Below are positions 1 to 11,405 of a stretch of DNA of 64,000 nt, one piece after another. Position numbers and translations under genes: made by a program. Under the pieces are notes generated by a model. The model searched no databases. It was not told where the DNA came from and worked only from the letters and a program-made list of their open reading frames with translations. The number at the start of each line of letters is the position of its first letter. Position 1 is the stretch's first letter. Source of the DNA: Benincasa hispida (lineage: Eukaryota; Streptophyta; Magnoliopsida; Cucurbitales; Cucurbitaceae); NCBI RefSeq assembly GCF_009727055.1, contig NC_052350.1:32933927-32997926 (forward strand), read 5' to 3'.

Positions 1-216
1 CGGTTTTATATTTGAATGCTATTTAGGATATTTGTTTGAATATGAACGCTTTTATGTTGCTCTAATAATTCTATTATGTTTTGTTGTTTATTTCACTTTC
101 TATTATATTTTTGTATCCCTTTTTAGTTTTCTTATATTTTTTAGCATTAGTCTCTTTCTATCCTACCAATGAAAAGTGCTTCCCCCCGCGCAAAAAAAAA
201 AAAAAAAAAAAAAAAT
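1..216 (+). mobile_element. LINE 3' end with poly(A)
   Basis: A T-rich 3' UTR ends in AGCATTAGTCTCTTTCTATC and a 25-base A run at 192-216. The same tail motif (GCATNAGTCTCTTT then AATAAAAAGT-like) recurs at 9760-9820, 15040-15092 and, reversed, at 39145-39205, marking one LINE family. The body lies left of the window or is missing. Confidence 0.6.
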
Positions 217-239
217 TACTTGGTGATAAAAAAATATAA

Positions 240-1500
240 AGTTCTCCAGATTAATGTCCTCTCCCAATAATTTTTTTCGTCACAAGATCCTGAAACAAGC
301 AATAGCATGGATATAATGAGACACAACAATTAAGGTCGCGAGTGGATTGACTAATAGAGATCGAGTTAAAGAAAATTGAGGTAAATGTAGAACAGATATT
401 TTTGATCCATCAACTAAGGTAAACACTTGGAAGGGATGTAGATGACTAAATTTTGGAAAATAAGCTGGGTTACTTGTCATGTGAGCAGTAGCATCGGAGT
501 CTATGGCCAATTGGGGTAGAGCATGAAAGAAGATAATGATTCAAGTTATCTGAATCAACAATGGTTGTAATAGGGGTACATGCAGATAATGAAGAAGATG
601 CTTTTGATAATTTCTTGGATTATTGAAATTTAGCAAACTCGGCTACAAAATTAACTAAGGGCTTTTTAGACAAACCATGGACGGATCGAGTCCGCAATTG
701 AACCACATTAGACATTGCTTCGAGTTCGGCCATAGGTTAATAACAAATGTAAAACCACAAAATTTAATCTAAACCCATGAAATCAGACCCAATTAATGTC
801 ACAGCTTCTGAGAATCTAAACTGAACAATGTTATGATTCTTTTTCAAACTGACTTCTAACACGAGCCAATTATGACCAAAATGACCCCACAAACAGGTCT
901 AAAGTTGCAGAAAGCGGAAAGCCACGAAACTGAAGAGGATTTTGGCCACACATGCGTCAATGTGTGGGATTGATGGCTAGTACTTATGGAGGCACGTGAG
1001 GGTCACACGTTATTGATTTTTGGCTCAATTTACTTGCAAATCGAGTAATGGGCTATCTTTTAGGTAGGATGGTCACAAAAATAGCTTCAGTAACAGACCG
1101 CGATGGTGGTGGCAACGGCTTCGAAAGTGAATGGTGATACACAAAACTCAAGTAAATGGCCAAACCCTCCAAACAAAATTAAGGTGTACCAACCTCAAAC
1201 CCTAGGGTTTACAAATCCTTAATCACTCACAATTCCTTAGGAAAGACCTGATGCTTTGATACCATGTTAGTGTGAAACCAAAATACAGAAAAATCAATTA
1301 TTTTCTATTCATTAGAGTTCAATGTATACATAAAAGCACTAAAGTATAGTAAAAAGACAACAAAAGACAAATGAATAATAACATCCTATATTTACTCATA
1401 TATACTATATAGGTACCTGATACCAATACACCAAAAGTTGGAAACATTTACTCATATCAACTAGAAAGTCCGAAACCAATAGGAAAGCAAGAAGCCAGCA
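240..1500 (-). mobile_element. Copia fragment: protease end, gag relic, PBS and 5' LTR
   Basis: On the minus strand 510-280 reads AIDSDATAHMTSNPAYF, the copia protease neighbourhood (normally DSGATDHM; here Gly is Asp), followed by a pre-integrase region. 730-530 still shows EFAKFQ...ITTI as in copia-D. A primer-binding site (complement of TGGTATCAAAGC) sits at 1253-1264 and abuts an LTR starting about 1265; its outer end near 1500 is uncertain. The rest of pol is absent. Confidence 0.65.
1253..1264 (-). other. Primer-binding site of copia fragment
   Basis: On the minus strand this is TGGTATCAAAGC, one mismatch from the initiator tRNA-Met complement TGGTATCAGAGC, placed directly beside the LTR edge. 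Confidence 0.6.
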
Positions 1501-1691
1501 AAGTAAGGAAGGTCAATTTGGGAATTTCAATATTTCATTCCACCAATCAAAATGCCTCGTTTCTCAGGGGCATACATGTAAATTGCAACCCACTCCTCGT
1601 TCATCAAACAAGCTTTACACAATACACAAAAGAACTCAGGGCATGGAAGAAGAAGAAAATGATGAACAAATTGTAGAAAAGAAAGATCTAA

Positions 1692-1913
1692 CTAACAAAC
1701 AAACAATTTCATGGAAACATCGTCGCCGCCGAAGATGGAAATCCAATTATAGAGGAGAAAAAGAATGAGAACAAGAAAGAGAGCAACACGGATGGGGGAT
1801 CAAGTGACGCGGTGGATGGAGTCAAGCTCACCAAAGGAGAAGATGGTGGAGATGAAGGAGCCGCAATTAGAGGAGAGGATCTAGATGCTGAGAAGGAGAC
1901 CCAAGGCGCTTAG
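1692..1913 (+). other. Acidic/lysine-rich open frame without ATG
   Basis: A 73-codon frame (NIVAAEDGNPIIEEKKNENK ... EKETQGA) bounded by stops, rich in Glu, Asp, Lys and Gly, in GC-richer sequence than its surroundings. An overlapping frame begins at an ATG at 1642 (MEEEENDEQIVEKKDL). It could be a first-exon relic of a host gene or a captured fragment. I do not recognise it. Confidence 0.25.
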
Positions 1914-1934
1914 CAGTCGGAAATGGCTTTGGAG

Positions 1935-2830
1935 GTTATTATACCAGTCAAAGTTTCTTTTCAACAACAAAATGAATGTTTGGACTACTAATGTTTATGG
2001 TCCTATGATTATTGAGAGAAGATTTTTTTATGGGATGAGTTGTGTTTAGTTTATTTATACTGTGATGTTCCTTGGTGTATTGGTGGTGGCATCAACACTA
2101 CACTAGAAATATGAGATAAACCAGTCAGTTGTGTTAATAGGGAAATGCATCACTTTAATTAGATTGTTACTAAGCTATGACTTACGAAATTACGATTGTC
2201 AAATGGAAAATTTTCTTGCCCAAAATTGAACGTTAACTCCATCGTTAATTGACATATTTAGTTACAAGGGAGTGAATTAGATCTTTGATAACTCTAGGGT
2301 ATCCAAACAAGTCCAAATCTTCTCCATCCATTTTCCTATCATGCTTGAAGTCGGAAGCTTTGCTAGGAGTCCAACCCCTTTTTGGTTCTATAATCTCTCA
2401 TTGAGTGTCCCAGAGAAATTTGTTATATGGAAGAATCTGATTCAAAAGATGAATCATATGTATGGGAGGTGTTGATGTAGTAGCATTATGGTAAATTAGT
2501 GTATTATGGCCAAATCCTTAATTGATTAGGATTGAGATTAGTTTCCATGATCGATTAGAAGACAAGATTATTTTCCTTCGTTTATTAGGATTATGATTAG
2601 TTTATTTGACTATGTAGGAGTAGGATTAGTTTGCTTCCAATTCTCTATAAATAGAGAGAATGTCTTCTTATATTGGCAACTTTTGATTCATAATAAAACG
2701 TTTGATTTTATTATTGGAGATTTCTCTCCTTTTGTCTTTTAGGGTACATCAATTTGCCATTCACTTGAAATTAAGAAATTGGAAGACTTGTATCAAGGAA
2801 TGGTTTGGTAATTTTGAAGTAGGGGTGATA
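1935..2830 (+). mobile_element. LINE endonuclease-domain relic split by a solo LTR
   Basis: 1970-2240 reads NVWTTNVYGPM then, out of frame, a match to the CIGGDFNN block of the endonuclease (MFLGVLVVAST), parallel to TNVYGPCDY and WCIGGDFNNI in the LINE at 3502-9820. After the LTR at 2473-2751 the coding trace resumes as FAIHLKLRNWKTCIKEW, the usual region before the reverse transcriptase. Many stops; 5' and 3' truncated. Confidence 0.6.
2473..2751. mobile_element. Solo LTR (about 279 bp)
   Basis: Bounded by a perfect 7-bp inverted repeat TGATGTA ... TACATCA. Inside are AT-rich enhancer-like repeats (GATTAGGATT...), a TATA-like CTATAAATAGAGAG at about 2645 and a pyrimidine-rich end. It interrupts a LINE coding relic, and no internal retroelement sequence lies beside it, so it is best read as a solo LTR. 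No clear target duplication remains. Confidence 0.6.
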
Positions 2831-3270
2831 GTGAGTTCGGTTTTTGTTGGTTTTTGAGCCAACCAAGAACCAAACCAGACTAATAGTTTTACAAAGAAGG
2901 GATCCAAACCAATGCCCAATAAAGAATAAAACCAATGGATTAGTTTTTAATTGGTTTGGTTTTCGGTTTTTGGTATTTCCTTTTTTTTTTCAAATTTTTA
3001 TTTTTTTTTTCTATTTTTTGTTTTGAATTGGTTTTTTTTGCTAATTTTAAATTAAAATTGTGTCTATTTTTTTTATAGATTGAAATTTGATATTTTTGTT
3101 TTCTTTTTCTTGGCACTTTTTTAAATAAAAACATACAAACGCCATAATAATTGCTGGATTTGCATGGTTTGTTTCGAAACTTGAGAATAATGTATTATCC
3201 TTCGAGGAAAATAGTTTCCAGTCTCATACTAAAAGTGAATTTTGGAATTACATGGTGGTGGAAAGGTGCT
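2830..3270. repeat. Low-complexity T-rich / GGTTTGGTTTTCGG repeat region
   Basis: Short self-similar stretches (AACCAAACC, TTGGTTTTCGGTTTTTGG) and long T runs around 2980-3075. No gene is visible. Confidence 0.4.
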
Positions 3271-3276
3271 ACAAAA

Positions 3277-3430
3277 CATTATTTTTTTCTCTTATTAATC
3301 TTAAGAGGAAAGAGTTTCTTAAATAGAAGAAATACCCAATTGCAAATAAGGAAAGAATAAAATAATTACAAATAAGGAAAGAATAAATTACAACAAATAT
3401 AATACAATAAGTACAAGATAAAATTTCACA
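3277..3430 (-). repeat. Copia-A 3' LTR
   Basis: Matches 14393-14547 through AGAAATACCCAATTGCAAAT and TACAATAAGTACAA. On the minus strand it starts TGTGAAATTTTATC. The left edge is uncertain by some tens of bases. Confidence 0.65.
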
Positions 3431-3481
3431 ATAAGCTGGTTTGAAGATATCATTCATAGCCAGCTTGTCAATCAACTTGTT

Positions 3482-3501
3482 GAATTGCCACTTTGAGGGA
3501 C
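3482..3501. repeat. Left target-site duplication of the LINE
   Basis: GAATTGCCACTTTGAGGGAC pairs with GAATCGTCACTTTGGAAGAC at 9821-9840. The five differences in 20 bases are all transitions, as expected of an old methylated insertion. Confidence 0.75.
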
Positions 3502-3801
3502 TTGAAAAGATGTGTCTGAGCTAACACTACATGCTCTCTCCTCTCCCCTCTCCCCCTTCCCATCCTCCTTCCTCTCCGATTCTGACCTTCCTCCCCAGCC
3601 ATATCTTCTCCAACCACGCCGGTGACATTCGTTTAACGGTCAGCCCCAGATCTCATGGAGGTGAAGAGTTGCAAAATAGGTGTTCATTTCTTTTGTATGT
3701 GGAAAGTGAGCAACGGTTTTTCCATAGAAGACATGAAAAAAGGATAAAAAGTTCTTTTCTCATCACCAATGGCGCAATGGTTAGATGGTAGCATGTAGAG
3801 A

Positions 3802-5640
3802 TTGTTGTACGATCTATCATTTGAATTTTTCCTTCTTAAGGAAAGAGTTGATCAGTGTGTCATCCGCCTATCAAAATTTTGGGACAGCAGAGGATGGTTT
3901 GCGGAATGTGCGATCTGGCCCTCAATGGGTGGAAGGAAAAACATCCACATCCCTTTTGGTGATGGAAATTTCGGCTGGCAAGAGTTTAATGATATGGTCA
4001 GCGGTTGCCTCAAGGATTCCTCGTCCAATACGTTTCCTTCTGAGAATAACCTCCCCCCTTCAAAAGTTGACAAGTCACCCTTGAGCACCTCTCATCAGCC
4101 ACAGGGATCCTCAAGGAACCCGAGATCCCTTGTTTCCTCTGTTTCGTTGGTCAAAGAATAGAATAGGCATCACCAATGGGTTATCAAGCATCCTGATGTG
4201 CTCCAACCTGACTTTTCCAACCTATGGATTGTCTCACGCCTCTTTGAGTTCGATAATTGGCTTGATATTAGTACAACACTCAAAGACCACTTCCAATCTA
4301 ATGTTATTATCAATCCTTTATTTGCAGAAAATGCTCTGGTGACAATGGAACAAGACTCCTTGGATGAGCTGAATAAAAACTCAGGCAAGTGGCAGAAGTT
4401 CGGCTCCTTCCACCTGAAGTTCGAAAGATGGAACAATTCCATCCACGACAGACCAGCTTATGCCAGAGGATATGGTGGCTAGATTTCTATTAAGAACTTA
4501 CCCCTTGACCACTGGTGCAAGCAAACATTTGAGGCGATCAGGAAATACTTTGGTGGGTTAGAAAGCATAGCAATGGAAACACTTAATTTGATCAATGTCT
4601 CAGAGGCCAAAATTAAAGTAAAGGAGAATCTTTGCGGTTTTGTTCCAGCAACAATAGAAGTTTCAAATGAAAGAAGGGGCTCCATCTACTTGAATTTCGG
4701 CGATATTTCGTCATCCAACCTTCCAAGCAAGGTCAGGGGTGAATTATTTGAGTCTGACTTTACAAATCCCATTGATTTAATTCGCCTGAACAAAGTTAAG
4801 TGCGATGAAGGCATTTTATGTGATCCATTAAATTCAAATTTCAATTTCCTCCTTCCCTCCAACTGTAATATTAAATTCTCTAGAAGCCCAGGAGTTTTTG
4901 TTGATAAAATAGAGAACAGGAAGAGAGAGAATAAGTTCAAGGCCAAAAAGTCAAGAGGCCATTCGTCTTCTGAGCCGGCCCCCCCGATCCTACCTCAAAC
5001 CTCTGTCGGTTGATCTTCCCAAGTTACCCTCTTCATATCTGCCTTTAGAGGAAAAAGCTTTTAATATTGAAAAGAAGCCTGAGGGTCGTGACTCTTCAAC
5101 TTCTCCTAAAAAAGGCACCAAAATTGGTTTGCAAAAAATCAGAAATGCCGGTCCGGCTTTTTTTTTTCAGGAAGTCGTTTCGTCTCCAAACAATATTGAA
5201 AAGTTTGGTGCCCAAGATACTCTCACGAAGAAGCTGGAGGCCTCAGTTTCTTATCCAATCTCCCACAAACGGTTCCAAAAGTTGAAAAGGAATAAGTCAT
5301 TTAAGTCTTTCACTACAGCAAAAAGGAAGTCGTATGGGCTGCGGCCTTTTACCAAACATTTCATCAGAAAACACACGTCCTTTCAAAATCCATGGTCAGC
5401 CATCCCTAATCTGGATATTCTTGAAGTAAGTTGTGCTAACCTCCAAGCAAATCCTCAAACCTCGGGCCTAGGTAGGGAGAATTCTATGATCCTACCTTCT
5501 CTACACTGCATCCGAAGTGGGAAATCCTCTCCAGAACATCAAGTTCTCAACTGTAACAAGTTTATTTCTCCTTCTCCATTCTCACAAGACTCGGAAGATG
5601 ATTTGTTGGCTAGTGTGAGTAGTGAGGAGCAGATCTTATA
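3802..5640 (+). pseudogene. LINE ORF1 (RNA-binding, DUF4283-like), broken
   Basis: Pieces in three frames: 3802-4161 (ending near SLVSSVSLVKE), 4198-5013 (one frame except a TAG at 4480 in GYGG-stop-ISIKNLPLDHW, where Trp is expected) and 5129-5640. FHLKFERWNNSI ... GYGGW.SIKNLPLDHW resembles the DUF4283/RNP-like segment of plant LINE ORF1. A Lys/Ser-rich tail follows. ORF1 would coat LINE RNA. The family call comes from this segment; start and end are approximate. Confidence 0.6.
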
Positions 5641-5871
5641 GATGTTGATAACAACAAAGACCTCGAAGATGGCCAAGTGGACATTGATTTCTCCCTGAAT
5701 CAGCTTTTTCTTCCTCAGGACGATCCTTCATAGGTTAGTGAAAACAACTTCCCCATCCCCTCTCTTAATTTGTCAGATGTCCCCCAATCCTTACACTCCA
5801 TCATAAAAGAGAGTGACTTCGTCTTGGCCTGATCAAAGGGGGAAGAATTAAAGTATCCTCGGTGGTCCAGA

Positions 5872-8800
5872 ATGAAGATTGTTACTTGGAACACAAGAGG
5901 CTTAGGGGATTCTTCAAAAAGACTGCTTCAGAAAAGATTTCTGAAAAAAGTCAACCCAGATATCCTCCTTATTCAAGAAACAAAAAAAGACAGAAGTGAG
6001 GGTTCCTTTATCAATAGCCTTTGGAGCTCAAAAGAGGTAGGATGGGCCTTGGTTGAAGCTAAAGGAAAATTGGGAGGTTTACTCACAATGTGGGATGAAA
6101 GCAAAATTCTAGTTTCCTGCAGTTCGAAAGATGAATTCTCTCTTTCAATCAAGTGTCAAACAATAAACAAAAAGATTTGCTGGATTACAAATGTCTATGG
6201 CCCTTGTGATTACTGAGAAAGGAGAAGAATGTGGGCGGAATTATCCTCCTTGGCTAAGAAATTCGATGATCCCTGGTGTATTGGTGGGGATTTCAACAAC
6301 ATTCGAAGAAGACATGAGAGATACCCAGTAGGAAGAGCAATGAGGATATGAATGACTTCAACAAGTTCATCAGGTTAAACAATCTGCTGGAAATTCCACT
6401 CTCAAATGGCCAATTCACTTGGTCTAAGGAAGGAGATGTTGCTTCCAAATCTCTCCTAGACCATTTTCTTGTATCAAGCACGTGGGAAGATGTTTTTGAT
6501 AATTCAAGGGTTGCAAGACAAGCTAGAACCATGTCAGATCACCTTCCTTTTACCTTAGAAGCAAGAGCATTTGAGTGGGGGCCCTCACCGTTTTGTTTTT
6601 GTAACAGCTGGTTGAGCAATAAAGAGTGCTGTAAATTGATTGAAAAATCTCAAAAAAAAAAAAGAGGGAAAATCATCAGTGGGGAGGCTTTACTCTCTCC
6701 ACAAATTTGAAAAAAACTAAATCAGCTCTTAAAAAATGGTTTCATGAATATGGGAAAGAGATGAAGTTGAAAGAGGAAAGTTTACTAAATGAACTTCAAA
6801 GAAAAGACTCAATGACAGTGGATGTTTTTTCACAGATCAGGGTTGATGATGCATCCTATTCCTTGAAAGCAGACCTGCTGGCATTATACCAACTGGAAGA
6901 AAGAAGTCTAATTAAAAAATGCAAGTTAAAATGGTTAAAAGAAGGGGACGAGAACACCTCTTTCTTCCACAGATTCTTTTCTGCTAGAAAAAGAAAAAAT
7001 TTGATTGCAGAATTGCTCAATGACCAAGATCTTCCAACCAAATCCACCCGGGACATTGAAGATATCATTTTGGGCTTTTACTCCTCATTGTACTAAAAAA
7101 GTGATGGTCCTCGGGCCATTCCCCTTAACCTTGATTGGTCTAGAGTCTCAAGAAGCCAAAATGAGCAGTTGGTAGTAAGTTTTTTTACTTTAGAAATCAA
7201 GCTGGCAGTGAAAGGGTTGGGAAGAAACAAGGCACCAGGGTCGGATGGCTTCACACTAGAATTCTTCATCCATTTTTGGTCTCATTTGAAAGACAACCTT
7301 ATAAAAATGTTTGATGATTTCTATAGCAATGGTAAACTCAATTCGTGTATTAAAGAGAACTTTATTTGCCTAATTCCAAAAAAGTCCAATGCAGTGAAGG
7401 TCAAAGATTTCAGACCAATCAGTCTCACAACCCTCTTGTACAAAATAGTTGCAAAAGTTTTAGTTGAGAGGCTAAAAAGAATCATGTCAAACATAGTAGC
7501 CCCTACTCAAAGTGGCTTTATTGAGGGAAGACAAATCCTAGACCCTATCCTAATTGCAAATGAAGTAGTTGAGGACTATAGATCGAAAGGGAAGAAAGGT
7601 TGGATTCTAAAGCTTGATTTGGAGTAAGCCTTTGATAGAGTGGACTGGTCCTTCCTTGAAAAAGTCCTACTTGGTAAGAATTTCAGCTCAAAATGGATCT
7701 CTTGGATTTTGGGCTGCATCACCAATCCAAAGTTCTCCATCTTTATCAATGGAAGGCCTCGTGGAAGGATAGTGGCAACTAGAGGAATCAGGCAATGAGA
7801 TCCCCTTTCTCCTTTCCTTTTCATCCTTGTGGGAGAAATGTTAAATGCCTTAATCAACCGGTTACATGAGAAAGAATGCTTTGAAGGCTTTTTGGTAGGA
7901 AAGGATAAAGTCCATATCTCAATTTTGCAATTTGCCGATGATACCCTTATCTTTTGCAAATATGATGATGCTATGCTAGTCTCTTCGGGCCACACTTGAC
8001 CTTTTTGAATGGTGTTCTGGTCAGAAAATTAATTGGGAAAAATCATCTCTTTGTGGTATAAATATAGACCTTAACATGCTGAACAAGTGGGCAGCCAAGT
8101 TCAATTGTAAAGCAGAGCAGCTTCCCCTACTCTATTTAGGCCTTCCATTGGGAGGTTATCCGAAAAAGACAGTTTTCTGGCAGCCGGTTATTGATAAACT
8201 TCAAGGCACTCTTGACAAATGGAGAAGATACAACATTTCAAGAGGAAGAAGAGCAACTCTTTGTAAGTCAGTTTTTTCAAACCTCCCCACTTACTATATG
8301 GTCTTCCTTCTTGATACCAAAAAAAGTGTTATCCATCTTAGAAAAAATATTGAGGAACTTCTTTTGGGAAGGCCACAAAGGGGGTAAACTAAATCATTTA
8401 GCCAAATGGGAGCATGTGGCTAAATCTCATGAAGAAGGGGGCCTTGGTTTGGGAGGCTTGAAAGAGAAAAATCTGGCTCGTCTAGCAAAATGGGCTGGAG
8501 ATTCCAGCATGAAAGCTCTTCCCTTTGGTGCAGAGTGGTCAAAAGTATACATGGCAGTAACAATTTTGGGAGTCACACATCTGGTAAGGCAGTGAACAGC
8601 TTTAGAAGCCCATGGGTCAGTATTTCAAGGGCTTGGTTGAAAGTGGAAAACCTGTCGGTTTTTTTTTTTAGGCAATGGACTTAAAATTGCTTTCTGGTTA
8701 GATGCTTGGCTTGGCAATCCCCCCTATTGTCCAGATTCTTCAGATTATTCAGATTGTCCACTCAACTAAATGGTTCTGTGAGGGAGCATTGAGATCACAA

Positions 8801-9533
8801 CACTAACTCTTGGAGCATCTCTTTTAGAAGACATTTAAAAGATGAAGATATTATTGAATTTCAAGATTTGTTAAGCCTCATTTCTAACCTAAAGGTGCAA
8901 GATTGCCCTGACTCAAAGGTTTGGTCTTTGGAATCCAATGGAGTTTTCTTGGTTAAATCCTTAACCAATTATCTTCGCGAAGCCCCTCGAATTGATCTTC
9001 TCCTAAATGAAGTTCTTTGGAAATCAAAAAGTTCAAGGAGAATAAATATAGTCCTTTGGATAATGGTTTTTGGAGCCTTAAACTGCTTAAGTGTGCTGCA
9101 AAAGAAGCTTGTCTCCCACTATATCTCCCCCAATATATGTGCTTTGTGTAAAAAGAATGGGGAAGACCTCTCGCACCTTTTTTTCGACTGCTTTTATGCA
9201 CAAAGCTGCTGGTTTTCGCTCTTCAATGTCTTTAACTTGTGCTGGACCTTCGGAGCAGACTTTAGCCTAAATGTACAACAGCTGTTGATAGGGCCTGTTC
9301 TCAAGAAAACTCATCAAATTCTGTGGGTCAATGCTGTAAAGGCTGTGTTAGCTGAATTGTGGTTTGAGCGGAATCAAAGAGTCTTCCAAGACAAGGAAAC
9401 CCCATGGTTCTCAAGATATAAAGCAGCAAAGCTGAAGGCCTCTCTTTGGTGCTCCCTCTCAAGCTCCTTTGCAGCATACTCTAGTCCGGAAATCAGTCTA
9501 AATTGGCATTCATTCCTTTCTCCAGCTTTCTGA
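5872..9533 (+). pseudogene. LINE ORF2: endonuclease, reverse transcriptase, zf-RVT; broken
   Basis: Begins MKIVTWNTRGLGDSSKR, the typical start of an exonuclease-endonuclease-phosphatase domain (QETKKD, NVYGP, GGDFNN, SDHLPF to about 6550). Reverse transcriptase follows at about 7169-7950: KAPGSDGF, FRPISL, QSGFIEGRQI, LKLDLE, then FADDTLIF containing the catalytic Asp pair. A zinc-binding zf-RVT tail lies at 8868-9533 (WKSKSSRRINIVLW, CALCKKNGEDLSHLFFDC). Stops at 6214 (TGA), 7625 (TAA for Lys in LDLEKAFD) and 7797 (TGA for Gly in QGDPLSP), plus frameshifts, make it a pseudogene. Confidence 0.88.
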
Positions 9534-9820
9534 AGTTCACATTTCTTCGAATTTTTAGTTCTCTTTGCTGTGATTGTTCCTTCTCCCTTAATTTTCCAGC
9601 CGGTTCTTTCTTTCTCGTTTTTAGAATTGTATCCCTTTGTATTGCTTTAATTTAGAGGATTTTCTAGTGTTTGGATGTGATGAGGGGTGCTAAGGGGGTG
9701 TCAACCTAGTTGAGATGCCCGGGTGCACCTACTGATCCTTATGACTTTTTTGTAAATTGAGCATTAGTTTCACTTCATTTTCTTAATGAATAAAGAGACT
9801 TGTTTCCTTTTCAAAAAAAA
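9534..9820 (+). other. LINE 3' UTR and poly(A)
   Basis: Ends TTGAGCATTAGTTTCACTTC ... AATGAATAAAGAG and an 8-base A run. It shares its tail motif with the orphan tails at 1-216 and 14880-15092. Confidence 0.7.
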
Positions 9821-9840
9821 GAATCGTCACTTTGGAAGAC
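9821..9840. repeat. Right target-site duplication of the LINE
   Basis: GAATCGTCACTTTGGAAGAC directly follows the LINE poly(A) and resumes the copia-A RNase H coding sequence. Confidence 0.75.
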
Positions 9841-10655
9841 CTTTGGTTAACACATTTGTAATTTGCTCTGCTGTCGGGAAAAAGGGAATGCATATTATTC
9901 CTGCATCAATCTTTTTCTTTATGAAGTGTTTATCAACTTCAATATGTTTGGTCCTATCATGAAGGACTGGATTGTGGTCAATGGAAATTGCTGACTTGTT
10001 ATCACAATAGATGCGTGTGGGCATTGTCGGAGAGAAATTCAATTCTTCCAATAGCCTTCTTATCCATATGCCTTCACAAATACCATGGGCTAATGCCCTA
10101 AGTTCTGCTTCAGCACTATTTCTTGCAACTACACTTTGTCTTTTTACTTTGCCAAGTAACTAAATTTTCTCCAACAAAAGAGCAATACCCCGAAGTAGAT
10201 CTTCTATTAGTCGTGCTTCCTGCCCAATCAGCATCAGTGTAAACCTCAATATTTAGGTGGTCATGCTTCGTGAATAATGTACCTTTTCTTGGAGTACCTT
10301 TCAAATATCTCAAAATTCTATAAATTGCTTCAAAGTGAACTGACCCGGGAGCATGCATGAACTGACTTACTACACTAACTGCGAAAGCAATGTTAGGATG
10401 TGTGTGAGAGAGGTATATGAGTCTCCCTGCAAGCCTCTGGTACTTTTCCTTTTCTTTTACTTATTTTTCAGTTGTAGTAACCAATTTTAAATTTTGCTCA
10501 ATAGGAGTTTTTGCTGTCTTGCAACCAAGTATATCTGTCTCATTCAGTAGGTCAAGAATATACTTCCTCTGGTTGACAAGAATGCCATTTTTAGATCTGG
10601 CAAACTCCATTCTTAGGAAAGGTTCCCAGGTCCTTGATTTGAAAATCATTAGCAA
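9827..10655 (-). pseudogene. Copia-A RNase H and end of reverse transcriptase
   Basis: Minus strand 10655-10461 gives NQRKYILDLLNETDILGCKT (C-terminal RT); 10358-10116 gives EVYTDADWAGSTTNRRSTSG, the RNase H start; 10051-9827 gives CDNKSAISIDHNPVLHDRTK ... NVLTKGLPK. The catalytic Asp of TDADWAG and the CDN motif remain. At least two breaks separate the frames. The last codons are cut by the LINE and resume at 3475. Confidence 0.8.
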
Positions 10656-11352
10656 GGTTTTTCTTCAAGATATTCAGTCCTGTCTCATCATTACCTGTAA
10701 GAATGATATCATCAACATACACTATCAAAACGACCAACTTACCACTTCCAGTATGTTTATAGAACATAGTATGATCAACTTGACTTTGATTGAATCCATA
10801 GCTCGTGATTGCCTTTCCAAACCGTTCAAACCATGCTCTGGGAGATTGTTTAAGCCCATATAATGATTTCTTTAACTTGCACACTTTGTTAATCCCAAGA
10901 TCCACCTCAAAACCAGGTGGCAAGTCCATAAAAACCTCTTCTTCAAGATCCCCATTGAGAAAGGCATTCTTCACATCAAGTTTATAAAGAGGCCAATCAA
11001 AATTAATTGCCACAGACAACAAGATTCTAATAGAATTAATTTTAGCTACTGGAGCAAATGTTTCTTGATAATCAATGCCATAGGTTTGAGTGAACCCTTT
11101 GGCAACCAATCTAGCCCTATACCTTTCAATACTACCATCAGCTTTACATTTTACAATGAACACCCATTTGCATCCCACCGTCTTCTTATCTTTTGGTAGT
11201 TCGACTATGTCTAATGTGCAATTTTGTTTCAGTGCATTGAACTCTTCCATCACTGCTAATTTCCAATTCAAATCATTTAGGGCTTTCTGTATATTCCTTG
11301 GAACAAATAGGTTGGTTATTTTGGATGTGAAGGCTTTATGACAGTCGGACAA
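10591..11352 (-). pseudogene. Copia-A reverse transcriptase
   Basis: A 253-residue open frame with all copia RT blocks: [71 protein letters not shown] and the catalytic YVDDIILTGND. The frame ends after KDLGTFPK, where RNase H continues out of phase. Confidence 0.85.
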
Positions 11353-11405
11353 TCTATGATAAGAAAGATAGCTTTCAATGGGATATTTGATGCATTTACG
11401 AGTAC

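Larger units (their letters stand above)
3502..9820 (+). mobile_element. Full-length L1-type LINE (6.3 kb), inactive
   Basis: It runs from a pyrimidine-rich 5' UTR (TCTCTCCTCTCCCCTCTCCC) through ORF1 and ORF2 to a 3' UTR and the A run 9813-9820, and is flanked by diverged 20-bp target duplications inside copia-A. Target-primed insertion explains the poly(A) and the variable-length duplication. The complete length is unusual, since most plant LINE copies are 5' truncated. Stops and frameshifts in both ORFs show it no longer moves on its own. Confidence 0.85.

Noticed and set aside
3768..3850. tRNA-like box A (TGGCGCAATGG) suggesting a tRNA gene or SINE
   Set aside because: No convincing box B or cloverleaf follows; the site lies in the LINE 5' region.
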